Assembly (NCBI GenBank): GCA_014378065.1
Contig: JACMOK010000040.1
Location: 1 to 58,881 of the forward strand
From: Flavobacterium sp.
GTDB lineage: Bacteria; Bacteroidota; Bacteroidia; Flavobacteriales; Flavobacteriaceae
Length of the DNA: 58,881 bases
Direction of reading: 5' to 3'
Part shown: positions 15,968 through 26,695 of the stretch, piece by piece
Position numbering within the stretch: the stretch's first letter is position 1
How the letters are laid out: each line of letters opens with the position of its first letter
Translations under genes and position numbers: made by a program
The notes under the pieces: model-generated
The model's input: only the letters and a program-made list of their open reading frames with translations
What the model was told of the DNA's origin: nothing
Databases searched by the model: none

Positions 15968-18205
15968 ATGAAAAGTATTTATTTTAAAGCTGCTTTTTTG
16001 TCTTTTTGTTTTCCGGTTCTTCTCATGGCTCAGCAAACGCCAACTGCTTCCAAGTACAATTATTATGAAGCCTTTAGCCCTGATTTTTACTCAAAAAATG
16101 GTACCGATACCCGATCAGCCGATGGCCAGCCTGGCGCGAAATACTGGCAAAACAGAGCGGATTATCAGCTGACGGCTAGTTTAAATGAGAGCAACAGTGA
16201 AATTACCGGAACCGAAATTTTAACCTACACCAATAATAGTCCCGAAAAATTGTCTTTCATATGGATGAATTTAGAGCAAAATGCTTTCAAATCTGATTCG
16301 CGCAACAATGCCGTAATTCCAATCGTTGGCAGTAGAGGAGGAGCCAAGGGCGAAATTTTCGAAGGTGGATTTAAAATAAAATCAGTCAAAATCATTTCGA
16401 CAATCAAAGGAAAATCAACAGAAAGTGATGTGGTTTTTACCATCTCCGACTCTCGCATGCAGTTGCAGCTTCCAAAAGATCTGAACGGCAATGGTGGCAC
16501 TTTAAAACTTAAAATCGCGTTCTCCTTCATTTCACCAAAGTACGGATCAGATAGAACTGGAATACTAGACACAAAAAACGGGAAGATTTTCACCATTGCG
16601 CAATGGTATCCGAGGATGTGTGTTTATGATGACGTTAGAGGATGGAATACCAACCCCTACATTGGCGCCGAGTTTTATCTTGAATACGGCGATTTCGACG
16701 TCAACATTACCGCTCCTTCAAACCATATCGTGGTTTGTTCTGGTGAGTTACAAAATTCGTCAGAAGTGTATACAACAGAACAACAACAGCGTTGGATGCA
16801 AGCCAAACAAAGTGAAAAAACCGTCATCATCAGATCTGCTGCGGAAGTGACGAATTTGAGTTCGCGACCGACCTCAAAACCAACCTTAACTTGGAAGTTT
16901 AAGATTAAAAACGCTAGGGACGTTTCCTGGGCTTCTTCTGCTGCTTTTATTATCGATGCCGCTAGAATTAATTTGCCAAGTGGTAAAAAATCGTTGGCCA
17001 TATCCGCCTATCCGGTTGAAAGCGATCGGGTCAAAGCCTGGAGCAGGTCGACTGAATATACCAAAATGTGTATAGAAAACTATTCTAAACGTTGGTTTGA
17101 ATACCCTTATCCGGCCGCAACGAACGTGGCAGGTAATGAAGGTGGTATGGAATATCCTGGAATTGTTTTTTGCGGCTATGATTCGCAAGGCGATGACTTG
17201 TGGGGCGTGACTGATCACGAATTTGGACACAGCTGGTTTCCGATGATTGTTGGATCCAACGAACGCCTGTACGCATGGATGGATGAAGGATTTAATACGT
17301 TTATCAATTCGTTGAGCGGCGAAGATTTTAATAATGGCGAATACAAACAACCGATTCCCGACATGAACCAAAGCGCTGCCACTTTGACACGTGCTGATTT
17401 AGAGCCTATTTTGACAACCCCTGACGGAATGAAAGAAAGTAATATTGGTAATTTATGCTATTACAAACCAGGTTCGGGCTTGGTAATGTTACGCGAGCAA
17501 GTGCTTGGTAAAGCACGATTTGATTATGCTTTTAGAACTTATATTGCGCGTTGGGCTTTTAAACATCCACAACCCGATGATTTTTTCAGAACTATGGAAA
17601 ATGTGGGTGGCGAAGATTTGAATTGGTTTTGGAGAGGCTGGTTTCTAAACAACTGGCGACTAGATCAAGGGATTGCCAAAGTCAAATACCTAAAGAATGA
17701 TCCTTCGAAGGGAATAAATATCACAATTGATAATTTAGAAAAAATGGCAATGCCAGTTGTGCTCGATGTCAAAACCAAAAGCGGTAAAACGACCCGTATA
17801 AAATTGCCCGTTGAAATTTGGATGCGCAATACCAGCTGGACTTTTAAGCCTGAAATCAATGAGGAAGTTGTCAGTATCACTTTAGATCCTGATCATGTTT
17901 TTCCAGACGCAAATGTGACCAATAATAGTTGGATCGCGGGGAAAAATGAGGTCGAAAAAGATGTAATATTTGATTCCTACTTTGGAACATTTTCTAGCAA
18001 GACCATACCAATAAAAATTGTATTCTCTGAAGAAAGCGGCCTCTTAATGGCACAAGTAACGGGGCAACGCGCATTTCCTCTCGAAGTGTCGGGAAAAGAT
18101 CGTTTTAAATTTGATTTGGGCGGAATCGAAATGCAGTTCAATGAAACAAAAACAGAATGTACCTTGATTCAGGGACAATCCTACTTGTTTACCAGAGAAA
18201 AATAA
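15968..18205 (+). CDS. M1-family zinc metallopeptidase, secreted
   Basis: From ATG 15968 the protein has 745 residues and starts with a signal peptide ([20 protein letters not shown], cut near AQQ). An upstream ATG at 15959 adds only MLF. The zinc site is complete: H417-E418-F-G-H421 then E440 (WMDEG), the HExxH-x18-E spacing of gluzincins. Upstream, [10 protein letters not shown] replaces the exopeptidase GxMEN motif, as is common in bacterial M1 proteins of this type. The C-terminal part (about 560-745) is beta-rich and not catalytic. There is no T9SS tail, so a periplasmic or outer-membrane aminopeptidase is likely. Ends in a hairpin shared with the convergent gene. Confidence 0.88.
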   Translation: MKSIYFKAAFLSFCFPVLLMAQQTPTASKYNYYEAFSPDFYSKNGTDTRSADGQPGAKYWQNRADYQLTASLNESNSEITGTEILTYTNNSPEKLSFIWMNLEQNAFKSDSRNNAVIPIVGSRGGAKGEIFEGGFKIKSVKIISTIKGKSTESDVVFTISDSRMQLQLPKDLNGNGGTLKLKIAFSFISPKYGSDRTGILDTKNGKIFTIAQWYPRMCVYDDVRGWNTNPYIGAEFYLEYGDFDVNITAPSNHIVVCSGELQNSSEVYTTEQQQRWMQAKQSEKTVIIRSAAEVTNLSSRPTSKPTLTWKFKIKNARDVSWASSAAFIIDAARINLPSGKKSLAISAYPVESDRVKAWSRSTEYTKMCIENYSKRWFEYPYPAATNVAGNEGGMEYPGIVFCGYDSQGDDLWGVTDHEFGHSWFPMIVGSNERLYAWMDEGFNTFINSLSGEDFNNGEYKQPIPDMNQSAATLTRADLEPILTTPDGMKESNIGNLCYYKPGSGLVMLREQVLGKARFDYAFRTYIARWAFKHPQPDDFFRTMENVGGEDLNWFWRGWFLNNWRLDQGIAKVKYLKNDPSKGINITIDNLEKMAMPVVLDVKTKSGKTTRIKLPVEIWMRNTSWTFKPEINEEVVSITLDPDHVFPDANVTNNSWIAGKNEVEKDVIFDSYFGTFSSKTIPIKIVFSEESGLLMAQVTGQRAFPLEVSGKDRFKFDLGGIEMQFNETKTECTLIQGQSYLFTREK

Positions 18206-18220
18206 AAAGAAATGCCAAAT

Positions 18221-18255
18221 AAAAATGCTCCAGTCTTTCGGCTGGAGCATTTTTA
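18221..18255. terminator. Bidirectional terminator between convergent genes
   Basis: AAAAATGCTCCAG at 18221-18233 pairs perfectly with CTGGAGCATTTTT at 18242-18254 around TCTTTCGG. A run on one side and T run on the other let it serve both the M1 peptidase and the minus-strand gene ending at 18273. Confidence 0.9.
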
Positions 18256-18272
18256 TTGATACCCGATTGTAT

Positions 18273-18755
18273 TTACTCAATATTAAAATTGATGGGATAA
18301 TTGTACAAACACCGCACCGCTTTATCATCCTTCATTGCCGGAATCCAAGTTGTGTTAAACAATTTAAGTACGCGAACAGTTTCTCCCTTCATCGTTTCTA
18401 TCTGGTCAGCTTCGTTGATTTTTTGATCTTGAGTGGCAATTTTAACAACATCACTTTTGATATAGTCTTTTACACTGATGTAAAAAGCCTTGACATCGGT
18501 CATTGTGCCATCGGGTTCGATAATGAAGCTCGAAAAAATGGTAATCTTTTTATTTTGAATCGCGTTTTGAAACTTAAAATTCTCGCTGATAAACATAGAT
18601 AGTTTGTACATTCCATCTTTCAATTGTGGCTTCAAATCAACTTCGGTCGACCGGTATGTTTTTTCACTAGTTTCAGGCAAAGGCGTTTCCGTAGATGCAG
18701 TTTGGGCTCTTGCAATTGCAGTAGAAAACAGAAGGAACAAGACTAGTTTTTTCAT
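18273..18755 (-). CDS. Periplasmic protein with a TonB C-terminal-like domain
   Basis: A 160-residue protein with a signal peptide (MKKLVLFLLFSTAIARAQ). The C-terminal half resembles the TonB C-terminal fold: SSFIIEPDGTMTDVKAF, then a helix, then VLKLFNTTWIPAMKDDKAVR and YNYPINFNIE (compare the W-x-P-x-x-x-G-x-PV and Y-x-x-PI-x-F strands of TonB). It has no N-terminal anchor or proline-rich spacer, so it is not a working energy transducer; stand-alone TonB_C proteins of this kind are common in Bacteroidota with unknown roles. It shares a terminator with the M1 gene. Confidence 0.7.
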   Translation of the reverse strand: MKKLVLFLLFSTAIARAQTASTETPLPETSEKTYRSTEVDLKPQLKDGMYKLSMFISENFKFQNAIQNKKITIFSSFIIEPDGTMTDVKAFYISVKDYIKSDVVKIATQDQKINEADQIETMKGETVRVLKLFNTTWIPAMKDDKAVRCLYNYPINFNIE

Positions 18756-18828
18756 GATGTAATTCGACTTAAAGATTTCAAAAATAAGAAATTAATGTTG
18801 AGTAGAAAATATTTTTTTAATTACGACA

Positions 18829-21432
18829 TTAATTTGCCAATGCGGTCTGATTTCTAAAAACGAGTTTAGCATCAAAAGCATCGAGTAAAATAATACTGTC
18901 GGTCGTAATTTTTCCGGCCAAAATTTCTTTAGACAATTCGTTCAATACTTCACGCTGGATCACTCTTTTTACTGGTCTTGCGCCAAATTGCGGATCGTAC
19001 CCTTTTTGAGAAAGATACGTTATTGCCTCCGGCGTCGCGTTCATCGCTATCCCTTGCAATGCCAACATTTTGGTGACATTTTTGATTTGCAATCCTACAA
19101 TCTGGCTGATGTTGGCTTGGGTCAACGGAGTAAACATAACAATTTCATCGATCCGGTTGATAAATTCAGGACGTACTGTTTGTTTTAGTAATCCCAATAC
19201 TTCGATCCTTGCTGCTTCGGTTGCCGCCTCGATTCCACCCTTCAAATTCTCAAATTTTTCTTGTATAATTTGACTTCCCATATTGGAGGTCATGATAATT
19301 ATGGTATTTTTAAAATCGGCCAAACGGCCTTTGTTGTCGGTTAGTCTTCCTTCATCAAGCACTTGGAGTAAAATATTAAAGGTGTCAGGATGCGCTTTTT
19401 CAATCTCGTCAAGCAGAATTACAGAATAAGGTTTTCTGCGTACGGCTTCGGTCAGTTGCCCCCCTTCATCATAGCCGACATACCCTGGAGGTGCGCCCAC
19501 CAAACGGCTTACACTATGGCGTTCTTGGTATTCACTCATGTCAATCCGTGTCATCGCATTTTCATCATCAAACAGGTATTCTGCCAATGCTTTGGCGAGT
19601 TCTGTTTTTCCAACGCCTGTTGTTCCGAGAAAAAGAAAAGTACCCACTGGTTTTTTCATGTCCTGCAATCCTGCGCGGCTTCTGCGTACGGCATCGCTGA
19701 CGGCCTCAATGGCTTCTTCCTGACCTACTACACGTTTGTGAAGTTCGGCTTCCAGCTTTAGCAATTTTTCACGATCGCCTTGCAGCATTTTCATGACCGG
19801 AATGCCCGTCCATTTGGCAACCACTTCGGCGATGTCTTCGCGCGTGACTTCCTCTTTGATTAATGACGTTCCGGATTGGTTTTCAACGAGTTGCTTTTGC
19901 CAGTCTTCCAATCGGATTTGTGCCTCTTTGATTTTTCCGTAACGAATTTCTGCAACTTTTCCGTAATCGCCATCGCGTTCGGCTCGTTCAGCTTCATATT
20001 TAAAATCTTCAATTTCAGTTTTTATCGTTTGAATGTTATCAACAACGTCTTTCTCCGATTTCCATTTGGTGTAAATTTCATTGCGATCTTCTTTAAGATT
20101 TGCCAATTCTAGTCGAAGTCCTTTTAGTTTGGCAGCATCATTTTCTCGTTTAATGGCTTCAATTTCGATTTCGAGTTGCATGATTTTTCGATCCAAAACG
20201 TCTAATTCTTCTGGTTTGGAATTGATTTCCATACGTAATTTTGAAGCCGCCTCGTCTATCAAATCGATGGCTTTATCAGGAAGAAAACGATTGGTGATGT
20301 AGCGTTGCGACAGTTCGACTGCTGCTATAATCGCGTCGTCTTTGATCTGTACCTTATGATGGGTTTCGTATTTTTCTTTGATACCTCGCAAAATCGAAAT
20401 GGCGCTTTCGGTATCAGGTTCTTCTACGACTATTTTTTGAAAACGGCGTTCTAAGGCTTTGTCTTTCTCAAAATATTTTTGATATTCGTCTAAGGTCGTT
20501 GCACCAATGGCGCGCAGTTCGCCGCGAGCCAAAGCAGGTTTGAGAATATTGGCGGCATCCATAGCGCCTTCTCCGCCTCCTGCACCAACCAAGGTGTGGA
20601 TTTCGTCTATAAACAAAACAATATCGCCCTCTGCCGCGGTGACTTCTTTTACCACCGATTTGAGTCGCTCTTCAAATTCGCCTTTGTATTTTGCTCCAGC
20701 AATTAAAGACCCCATATCGAGCGAAAAGATGATTTTGTCTTTAAGGTTATCGGGTACATCGCCATCAACAATACGGTGGGCAAGTCCTTCGGCAATGGCG
20801 GTTTTGCCGACTCCGGGCTCTCCGACGAGCATCGGGTTATTTTTAGTTCTTCGGGTTAAAATTTGAAGCACGCGTCGGATTTCTTCATCGCGGCCGATCA
20901 CGGGATCGAGTTTGCCATTTTTCGCTAATTCATTAAGGTTTCTGGCATATTTATTTAAGGCGTTATAATTTTCTTCTGCCGAGGAAGAGGTTACTCTTTC
21001 CCCTTTTCGCAATTCGTCTATCGCGGCTTTCAGGCCTTTTTCTGTAACGCCCTGGTCTTTTAGAATTTGTGCCACTTTACTTTTCGAGGCAAAGATGGCT
21101 AAAATTAGATGTTCAATAGAAACGTAGTCGTCGTTGCTTTTCTTCGCAATGATCTCGGCCTCATTTAAAGTATTGCTAGCGGTTCTGGATAAGAGTACTT
21201 CGCCTCCAGAAACTTTAGGAAAACTTTGGATGGTGTTGTCTAAGATTTGTTGGAACAACGGAACGTTTACATTGAGTTTTTTTAAAAGAAAAGGCGCTAC
21301 ATTTTCATCTACTTCAAAAATAGCTTTAAGGATGTGCTCATTTTCTATTTGTTGTTGCCCGTAACTTTGCGTGAGCAACTGGGCTTGCTGAAGCGCTTCC
21401 TGTGATTTGATCGTAAAAATATTAAGGTTCAT
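18829..21432 (-). CDS. clpB: ATP-dependent disaggregase ClpB
   Basis: An 867-residue Hsp100 protein with all ClpB parts: the N-terminal Clp repeat ([20 protein letters not shown]), first AAA+ domain with Walker A GEPGVGKT and [20 protein letters not shown], a long coiled-coil middle domain (about 400-530, [20 protein letters not shown]), and second AAA+ domain with GTTGVGKT and [13 protein letters not shown]. The middle domain separates ClpB from ClpA/ClpC. With DnaK it rescues aggregated proteins after heat or other stress. It reads away from ytxJ; the 21433-21523 gap holds both promoters, and I see no CIRCE inverted repeat in it. Confidence 0.97.
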   Translation of the reverse strand: MNLNIFTIKSQEALQQAQLLTQSYGQQQIENEHILKAIFEVDENVAPFLLKKLNVNVPLFQQILDNTIQSFPKVSGGEVLLSRTASNTLNEAEIIAKKSNDDYVSIEHLILAIFASKSKVAQILKDQGVTEKGLKAAIDELRKGERVTSSSAEENYNALNKYARNLNELAKNGKLDPVIGRDEEIRRVLQILTRRTKNNPMLVGEPGVGKTAIAEGLAHRIVDGDVPDNLKDKIIFSLDMGSLIAGAKYKGEFEERLKSVVKEVTAAEGDIVLFIDEIHTLVGAGGGEGAMDAANILKPALARGELRAIGATTLDEYQKYFEKDKALERRFQKIVVEEPDTESAISILRGIKEKYETHHKVQIKDDAIIAAVELSQRYITNRFLPDKAIDLIDEAASKLRMEINSKPEELDVLDRKIMQLEIEIEAIKRENDAAKLKGLRLELANLKEDRNEIYTKWKSEKDVVDNIQTIKTEIEDFKYEAERAERDGDYGKVAEIRYGKIKEAQIRLEDWQKQLVENQSGTSLIKEEVTREDIAEVVAKWTGIPVMKMLQGDREKLLKLEAELHKRVVGQEEAIEAVSDAVRRSRAGLQDMKKPVGTFLFLGTTGVGKTELAKALAEYLFDDENAMTRIDMSEYQERHSVSRLVGAPPGYVGYDEGGQLTEAVRRKPYSVILLDEIEKAHPDTFNILLQVLDEGRLTDNKGRLADFKNTIIIMTSNMGSQIIQEKFENLKGGIEAATEAARIEVLGLLKQTVRPEFINRIDEIVMFTPLTQANISQIVGLQIKNVTKMLALQGIAMNATPEAITYLSQKGYDPQFGARPVKRVIQREVLNELSKEILAGKITTDSIILLDAFDAKLVFRNQTALAN

Positions 21433-21586
21433 TTTATGTTTTTGTTATTATGTTTCTATTTAGTAATGGTTAACTTTGTCACACAACGGTCAATTTATAT
21501 TCCATTGGAACAATTAAGACAAAATGACGGCATCGACTGATTTTCAAAAGATTAATTCAGTCAAGCTGTCGCAAACTCAAGACAAT

Positions 21587-21976
21587 ATGACAATTTTTAA
21601 AAGTATTTTTGGGAATTCAGAACAAAGCCCCGTCAAAAATAATAATGTGCTTTGGAACCATTTGACCGACTTGAATCAGTTAGATGACCTTATTGCTCAT
21701 TCAAAAGAAACGCCGGTGTTGATTTTTAAACACAGTACCCAATGCAGCGTAAGCCGAATGGCTTTAAAACAATTTGAAAATGACTTTGATCTTTCTTTTA
21801 AAGTTACGCCTTATTTTTTAGATTTGATCGCTTTCCGTTTAGTTTCAAACGCTATCGCGGAAAAATTTCAGGTGGCGCACCAGTCGCCTCAATTGTTGTT
21901 GATAAAAAATGGTGTATCGGTATATGATGTGTCACATAACGCAATTGATGCCGCAGATTTGAAATCGAAGTTGTAG
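21587..21976 (+). CDS. ytxJ: Bacillithiol system redox-active protein YtxJ
   Basis: From ATG 21587 the protein has 129 residues. It has a thioredoxin-like fold with LIFKHSTQCSVSRMAL, where the lone Cys sits at the CxxC position of monothiol thioredoxin-like proteins, and SPQLLLIKNG, whose Pro matches the cis-Pro region. This is the YtxJ/DUF2847 family, linked to bacillithiol biology, so the organism probably makes bacillithiol. An upstream in-frame ATG at 21524 adds 21 residues not typical of the family; I prefer MTIFKSIFG as the start. A structured intergenic element follows 3 bases after the stop. Confidence 0.82.
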   Translation: MTIFKSIFGNSEQSPVKNNNVLWNHLTDLNQLDDLIAHSKETPVLIFKHSTQCSVSRMALKQFENDFDLSFKVTPYFLDLIAFRLVSNAIAEKFQVAHQSPQLLLIKNGVSVYDVSHNAIDAADLKSKL

Positions 21977-21979
21977 GCT

Positions 21980-22063
21980 GCGTTAGGGATTGAAGCATTG
22001 TTTGAGCTCTTTTTAAGTCTCTTAAAAAAGCGAGTGCAAAAGGCCCGACCGTCAGGGAACGCC
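21980..22063 (+). ncRNA. Structured conserved intergenic element, copy 1 (3' of ytxJ)
   Basis: The element begins with GCGTTAGGGATTGAAG and ends with GGCCCGACCGTCAGGGAACGCC. GCGTT (21980-21984) pairs with AACGC (22058-22062); GGG (21986-21988) with CCC (22044-22046); CC/GG closes a GTCA loop at 22049-22056. An inner arm pairs GCATT (21995-21999) with AGTGC (22033-22037) and CTTTTTAAG (22009-22017) with CTTAAAAAAG (22021-22030). The minus-strand copy at 34358-34468 keeps the end motifs and the closing pairs but has a different inner arm. The inner stem may also work as a terminator for ytxJ. Whether it corresponds to a named RNA family is not decidable here. Confidence 0.6.
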
Positions 22064-22126
22064 CAAAAGCAAAAAACGCATTTAAATTTCAAATACGGTC
22101 TTTGCTATTTTAAAATGATTGGTGTT

Positions 22127-23410
22127 TTATTTTCTCACAAAAGGAGGTAGTAATTTGCTGCTGACTTCTCCGAAACCAATGCGGACTTCTTTGTTTTCGC
22201 AAAATCCTTTAATGATCACGGTATCGTTGTCGTTTATAAATTTACGTTCAGTTCCATCGTTTAACTTTATAGGATTTTTCCCGTTCCAGGTCAGTTCTAA
22301 CATCGAACCATAACTGTTTGGAGTGGGTCCGGAAATGGTTCCAGAGCCCATCATATCGCCCGAATTGACGCGACAACCATTGGACGTGTGGTGCGCCAAT
22401 TGCTGGCTCATCGACCAATACATATATTTAAAATTGGAATTGGAAACCACGGTTGCTTCGCCATTTTCAGGTTCTATAGCTACTTCTAGATTGATATCGA
22501 AAGTGTGTTTTCCTTTTTGCTGTAGGTAGGGAAGCGGGTTGGGGTCTTGCGTTGGGCCTTTGATTCTAAAAGGTTCTAAAGCATCCATCGTGACAATCCA
22601 AGGAGAAATAGAAGAGGCAAAGTTTTTAGCTAAAAAGGGTCCGAGTGGCACATATTCCCATTTTTGAATGTCTCGTGCGCTCCAATCATTGAGCAATACC
22701 ATCCCGAAAATGTAATCTTCAGTTTCGTGTACCGGAATATTTTCGCCCATGATATTGGCATCAGTAGTAATAAAAGCGGTTTCGAGTTCGAAATCGATGG
22801 AGCGTGACGGACCGAAAACGGGTGTGGTTTCTCCATTGGGTAAAGTTTGTCCCATTGGGCGGTGCACCGGAATTCCGGAAGGTACGATCGTTGAACTTCT
22901 TCCGTGGTAACCGACAGGGATGTGCAGCCAATTGGGCAACAGTGCGTTGGCCGGATCACGAAACATCGCGCCCACATTGGTGGCGTGTTCTTTACTCGAA
23001 TAGAAGTCGGTGTAGTCTCCGATGAGAACCGGAAGTTGCATTTCAACATCTTCCATTTTAAAAACTACAATATCTTTGTGGTCTTGCTGGTCTCTTAATT
23101 GCGGATTTTTGATGTCGAATAAATCGGCAATCCTGTTGCGTACCAAACGCCATGTTTTTTTGCCGTCGGAAATAAAATCGTTCAGCGTATCTTGCATGAA
23201 CATATCATCGGTCAGCTCGATCCCGTCAAAATAGTTCAGTTGTTGTAAGGCACCCAAATCAATGGCATAATCACCTATACGGGTACCGATAGTAATCACA
23301 TCATCTTTAGTTAGAAAAACCCCGAAAGGAATATTTTGAATCGGAAAATCACTGTCTGAAGGCACCTCAAGCCAGGATTTTCTTTTAGGGTTGTTTGCGG
23401 TTATGAGCAT
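22127..23410 (-). CDS. fahA: Fumarylacetoacetase
   Basis: A 427-residue enzyme with FAH-family motifs: PIQNIPFGVFLT near the N-terminus, DFYSSKEHATNVGAMFRDP (the D and H/E catalytic and metal region), YHGRSSTIVPSGIPVHRPMG, FELETAFI, LNDWSARDIQKWEYVPLGPF and NSGDMMGSGTISGP. It cleaves fumarylacetoacetate to fumarate and acetoacetate, the last step of tyrosine/homogentisate breakdown. Other homogentisate genes are not in the window; the phhB fragment at the left edge belongs to phenylalanine hydroxylation but is 22 kb away. Its 3' end faces ytxJ and the structured element. Confidence 0.96.
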   Translation of the reverse strand: MLITANNPKRKSWLEVPSDSDFPIQNIPFGVFLTKDDVITIGTRIGDYAIDLGALQQLNYFDGIELTDDMFMQDTLNDFISDGKKTWRLVRNRIADLFDIKNPQLRDQQDHKDIVVFKMEDVEMQLPVLIGDYTDFYSSKEHATNVGAMFRDPANALLPNWLHIPVGYHGRSSTIVPSGIPVHRPMGQTLPNGETTPVFGPSRSIDFELETAFITTDANIMGENIPVHETEDYIFGMVLLNDWSARDIQKWEYVPLGPFLAKNFASSISPWIVTMDALEPFRIKGPTQDPNPLPYLQQKGKHTFDINLEVAIEPENGEATVVSNSNFKYMYWSMSQQLAHHTSNGCRVNSGDMMGSGTISGPTPNSYGSMLELTWNGKNPIKLNDGTERKFINDNDTVIIKGFCENKEVRIGFGEVSSKLLPPFVRK

Positions 23411-23485
23411 TTTAGCGTGGATTAAACTGTTGAAAATTCATTTATCAAATATATAATTATATGTCAATTTAACAAACCATTTTTG

Positions 23486-23493
23486 TAATTTTG
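23486..23493 (+). promoter_or_regulatory. Probable -7 box of glyA
   Basis: TAATTTTG fits the Bacteroidota -7 consensus TAnnTTTG and lies 26 bases ahead of the glyA ATG. No clear TTTG -33 element is seen at 19-20 bases upstream, so the call rests on one box. Confidence 0.4.
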
Positions 23494-23519
23494 GACAGTT
23501 TTTAATGAAATATCATAAA

Positions 23520-24794
23520 ATGGAACACGACCAACAAATTTTCGATTTAATCCTTGAAGAACAAGAGCGTCAGATTCATGGAATAGAACTTATTGCTTCT
23601 GAGAACTTTGTCAGCGACCAAGTCATGGAAGCTGCGGGATCTTGTCTTACCAATAAGTATGCGGAAGGCTATCCGGGCAAAAGATATTATGGTGGCTGTG
23701 AAGTAGTAGATGTGGTAGAACAAATCGCTATAGACAGAGCCAAAGCTTTATTTGGAGCGGCATACGCTAATGTACAGCCTCATTCTGGTTCTCAAGCCAA
23801 TACTGCTGTTTACCATGCTTGCTTAAAACCTGGTGATAAAATTTTAGGATTTGATTTGTCGCATGGTGGGCATTTGACGCATGGTTCACCGGTTAATTTT
23901 TCGGGAAGGCTTTACAATCCGGTATTTTATGGGGTAGAAAAGGAAACTGTACGTTTTGACTATGATAAAATTCAGGAAATTGCGAGTCGTGAGATGCCCA
24001 AGCTTATAATTGCCGGCGCGTCGGCTTATTGTCGGGATATGGATTTTGAACGTTTTCGCATGATAGCCGATAGTGTTGGAGCCATTTTACTGGCTGATAT
24101 TTCGCATCCTGCCGGTTTGATTGCCAAAGGATTAATGAATGATCCAGTACCACATTGTCACATTATCACGACGACTACACACAAAACCCTGCGTGGACCG
24201 AGAGGTGGAATGATTTTGATGGGTAAAGATTTTGAAAATCCTTGGGGCATCACAACGCCCAAAGGGGAAATAAGAATGATGTCTTCATTGTTAGATTTGG
24301 CTGTATTTCCTGGAAATCAAGGCGGGCCTCTGATGCACATCATCGCGGCGAAGGCCATTGCCTTTGGAGAAGCACTCACCGATGAATTTTTTCATTATTC
24401 AATGCAAGTCCAAAAAAATGCCAAAGCCATGGCGGCTGCGTTTATGAAGAGAGGTTATGATTTGATTTCGGGTGGCACTGACAATCACATGATGCTCATT
24501 GATTTAAGAAATAAAAATATTACTGGCAAAGAAGCAGAAAACGCCTTGGTAAAAGCAGAAATTACCGTCAATAAAAATATGGTTCCTTTTGATGACAAAT
24601 CACCCTTTGTTACCTCTGGTATCCGTATCGGAACTCCAGCCATTACAACCCGTGGTTTGGTAGAAGAAGACATGGAAACCATTGTGGCCCTGATTGACAG
24701 AGTGTTGGCCGACCACACCAATGAAGCGTTAATCGAACAAGTTGCCGATGAAGTCAATGAAATGATGGGTGAAAGGGCAATGTTTGTTTTTTAA
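23520..24794 (+). CDS. glyA: Serine hydroxymethyltransferase
   Basis: From ATG 23520 the enzyme has 424 residues and starts [20 protein letters not shown], the usual family start; an ATG 15 bases earlier adds only MKYHK. Signatures are [40 protein letters not shown], the PLP lysine K222 in [14 protein letters not shown], and [18 protein letters not shown]. It interconverts serine and glycine and feeds one-carbon units to tetrahydrofolate. FAH is divergent across a 109-base gap; miaE follows 84 bases downstream on the same strand without a clear terminator, so some read-through is likely. Confidence 0.97.
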   Translation: MEHDQQIFDLILEEQERQIHGIELIASENFVSDQVMEAAGSCLTNKYAEGYPGKRYYGGCEVVDVVEQIAIDRAKALFGAAYANVQPHSGSQANTAVYHACLKPGDKILGFDLSHGGHLTHGSPVNFSGRLYNPVFYGVEKETVRFDYDKIQEIASREMPKLIIAGASAYCRDMDFERFRMIADSVGAILLADISHPAGLIAKGLMNDPVPHCHIITTTTHKTLRGPRGGMILMGKDFENPWGITTPKGEIRMMSSLLDLAVFPGNQGGPLMHIIAAKAIAFGEALTDEFFHYSMQVQKNAKAMAAAFMKRGYDLISGGTDNHMMLIDLRNKNITGKEAENALVKAEITVNKNMVPFDDKSPFVTSGIRIGTPAITTRGLVEEDMETIVALIDRVLADHTNEALIEQVADEVNEMMGERAMFVF

Positions 24795-24878
24795 ATGGAT
24801 TAACACGTCGGAAAGCTAAAGTCTGAAAAAAATTTTACTATTTATTTTGGAACTGCAGACGAAACTGTATAAATAAAA

Positions 24879-25472
24879 ATGGCTGTATTAAAATTAAAAT
24901 TACCGACCGACCCACGTTGGGTAAATATTGTAGAGAAAAACATCGAAGAAATCCTCACAGATCATGCGTGGTGTGAGCAAAAAGCAGCCTCGAATGCCAT
25001 TACCATCATTACGATTAATTCTGAATATCCCGATTTAGTTTCGGATATGCTGGCATTGGCCAAAGAAGAGATCGAACATTTTCAGATGGTGCACGATATT
25101 ATTAAAAAACGAGGTTTGAAACTCGGCAGAGAGCGCAAAGACGACTATGTAGGAGAGTTGGCGCTATACATGAAAAGAAGCAATACCGGCAGTCGCGTTT
25201 CTGGTTTTGTAGAGCGGTTGCTATTTTCGGCGATGATTGAAGCACGAAGCTGCGAACGGTTTAAGGTGCTATCAGAAAATATTCAAGATGAGGAATTGTC
25301 AAAGTTCTATTGGAATTTAATGGAGAGTGAGGCGGGTCATTACACTACATTTATTACTTATGCGAGGAAATATGGAATTGGCATTGATGTAGAAAAACGC
25401 TGGGCGGAATGGCTCGAATTTGAAGCATCGGTCATTGCTAATTATGGTAAAAGTGAAAGCATCCATGGGTGA
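24879..25472 (+). CDS. miaE: tRNA-(ms2io6A)-hydroxylase
   Basis: A 197-residue ferritin-like diiron protein. The opening (LPTDPRWVNIVEKNIEEIL, DHAWCEQKAASNA) and the two E-x-x-H iron motifs, EEIEHF (about 65-70) and ESEAGHY (about 145-151), define the MiaE family, which hydroxylates the isopentenyl side chain of ms2i6A at tRNA position 37. MiaA and MiaB, which make the substrate, are not in the window. It lies downstream of glyA on the same strand. Confidence 0.9.
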   Translation: MAVLKLKLPTDPRWVNIVEKNIEEILTDHAWCEQKAASNAITIITINSEYPDLVSDMLALAKEEIEHFQMVHDIIKKRGLKLGRERKDDYVGELALYMKRSNTGSRVSGFVERLLFSAMIEARSCERFKVLSENIQDEELSKFYWNLMESEAGHYTTFITYARKYGIGIDVEKRWAEWLEFEASVIANYGKSESIHG

Positions 25473-25653
25473 AAGAAATTTATATAAAAAATGCTACATT
25501 TAAAAAACACCCAAATGAGTTAAAAATCAAGAACCTTTCGATAAATCTTTATGTATTTATTTGATTTCGTTTTTAAATTTCCTTTAACTTTAATGTTTAA
25601 TTTTTTTTAATCTATATTTATCGCTTTATGTTACACCAATATAACAACTTTTT

Positions 25654-26220
25654 ATGAAGCTTTACATGAATTATGATGGAATTGTGGCCTGCAGAGTAAT
25701 CATACAGGAGCAGTTGGAGCGGTTAAATATTAAATATCAGTTTTTAGATTTAGGAGAAATTGAAATAAGTGACGATGTTACCGAAGACAACTTTGCTGAA
25801 CTGCAAGAGGAGCTGGGTAGGTATGCTATTCATATCGTAAGCAACCAGAAAACGCAGTTGATCCAAAAAATTAAAGATACTATCGTAGAGATGGTCTATG
25901 AAAAGGATAAAATGCCCAATACTACCATTTCCCATTACTTATCCGAAAAACTTAATTTTAGTTATGGCCATCTTGCCAATATTTTTTCTGAGAATACGTT
26001 TACTTCGATTGAAAACTTTATTATTATTCAAAAAGTAGAACGAGCCAAAAAATTAATTATAGAAGAAGAGTTGACGTTAACTGAAATTTCATACAAGTTA
26101 AATTATAGTAGCGTAGCGTATTTGTCAAGTCAATTTAAAAAAGTAACCGGGTTAACGCCTTCTGCTTTTAAAAGAATTGTAGATAAAAGAAGAAAATTAA
26201 TCAATAATCAACTAACATAA
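25654..26220 (+). CDS. AraC-family transcriptional regulator with a ferredoxin-like N-terminal region
   Basis: A 188-residue protein. The C-terminal half has the two helix-turn-helix units of AraC: ISHYLSEKLNFSYGHLANIF and LTLTEISYKLNYSSVAYLSS followed by QFKKVTGLTPSAFKR. The N-terminal 75 residues (MKLYMNYDGIVACRVIIQEQ, YQFLDLGEIEIS) look like the small alpha/beta domain seen in a Bacteroidota AraC subgroup instead of a cupin; its ligand is unknown. Twelve bases separate it from the response regulator, so it heads the regulator/response-regulator/kinase run. Confidence 0.85.
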   Translation: MKLYMNYDGIVACRVIIQEQLERLNIKYQFLDLGEIEISDDVTEDNFAELQEELGRYAIHIVSNQKTQLIQKIKDTIVEMVYEKDKMPNTTISHYLSEKLNFSYGHLANIFSENTFTSIENFIIIQKVERAKKLIIEEELTLTEISYKLNYSSVAYLSSQFKKVTGLTPSAFKRIVDKRRKLINNQLT

Positions 26221-26232
26221 AACCCCAATTTT

Positions 26233-26685
26233 ATGCTTACAAACGATAACACACTGCGCATTCTTCTTGCTGATGATGATGAAGACGATCGCACTTTTTT
26301 TAGCGAAGCGATAGCAGAACTTAAAATGAGTAACCAGCTTACTTTGTTTAATGATGGAAAAGATTTGATGGAATATTTAGCAAATCCACAATCGAGACTG
26401 CCGCACATTTTGTTTCTCGATTTAAACATGCCCTATAAAAACGGATTGGATTGCCTTCGCGAAATTCGTTCTCAAAATCGCTTTAAAGATGTTTCAGTAG
26501 CCATATATTCTACTTCTTCGTCTGAAAAAGACATTGAAGATACCTTTATAGAAGGAGCCAACATCTACATCAAGAAACCCAACGATTTCTCTGAACTAAA
26601 AAAAGTAATCAAAGAAGTGGTTCACATGAATTGGCAATTTCATTCATCAGGATTAAATAAAGAAACCTTCTTCTTTAGCATATAA
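26233..26685 (+). CDS. Single-domain response regulator (Rcp1-like)
   Basis: A 150-residue receiver domain without an output domain. The acidic pocket is in ADDDEDDRTFF, the phospho-acceptor is Asp63 in LFLDLNMPYKNG, the Thr/Ser switch is in YSTSSSEKD, and the lysine is in YIKKPNDF. It resembles the phytochrome-partner (Rcp1-like) receivers that relay phosphate from the neighbouring kinase to other proteins. The AraC gene ends 12 bases before it and the kinase starts 10 bases after, so the three are probably co-transcribed. Confidence 0.9.
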   Translation: MLTNDNTLRILLADDDEDDRTFFSEAIAELKMSNQLTLFNDGKDLMEYLANPQSRLPHILFLDLNMPYKNGLDCLREIRSQNRFKDVSVAIYSTSSSEKDIEDTFIEGANIYIKKPNDFSELKKVIKEVVHMNWQFHSSGLNKETFFFSI

Positions 26686-26695
26686 CCAAATATTG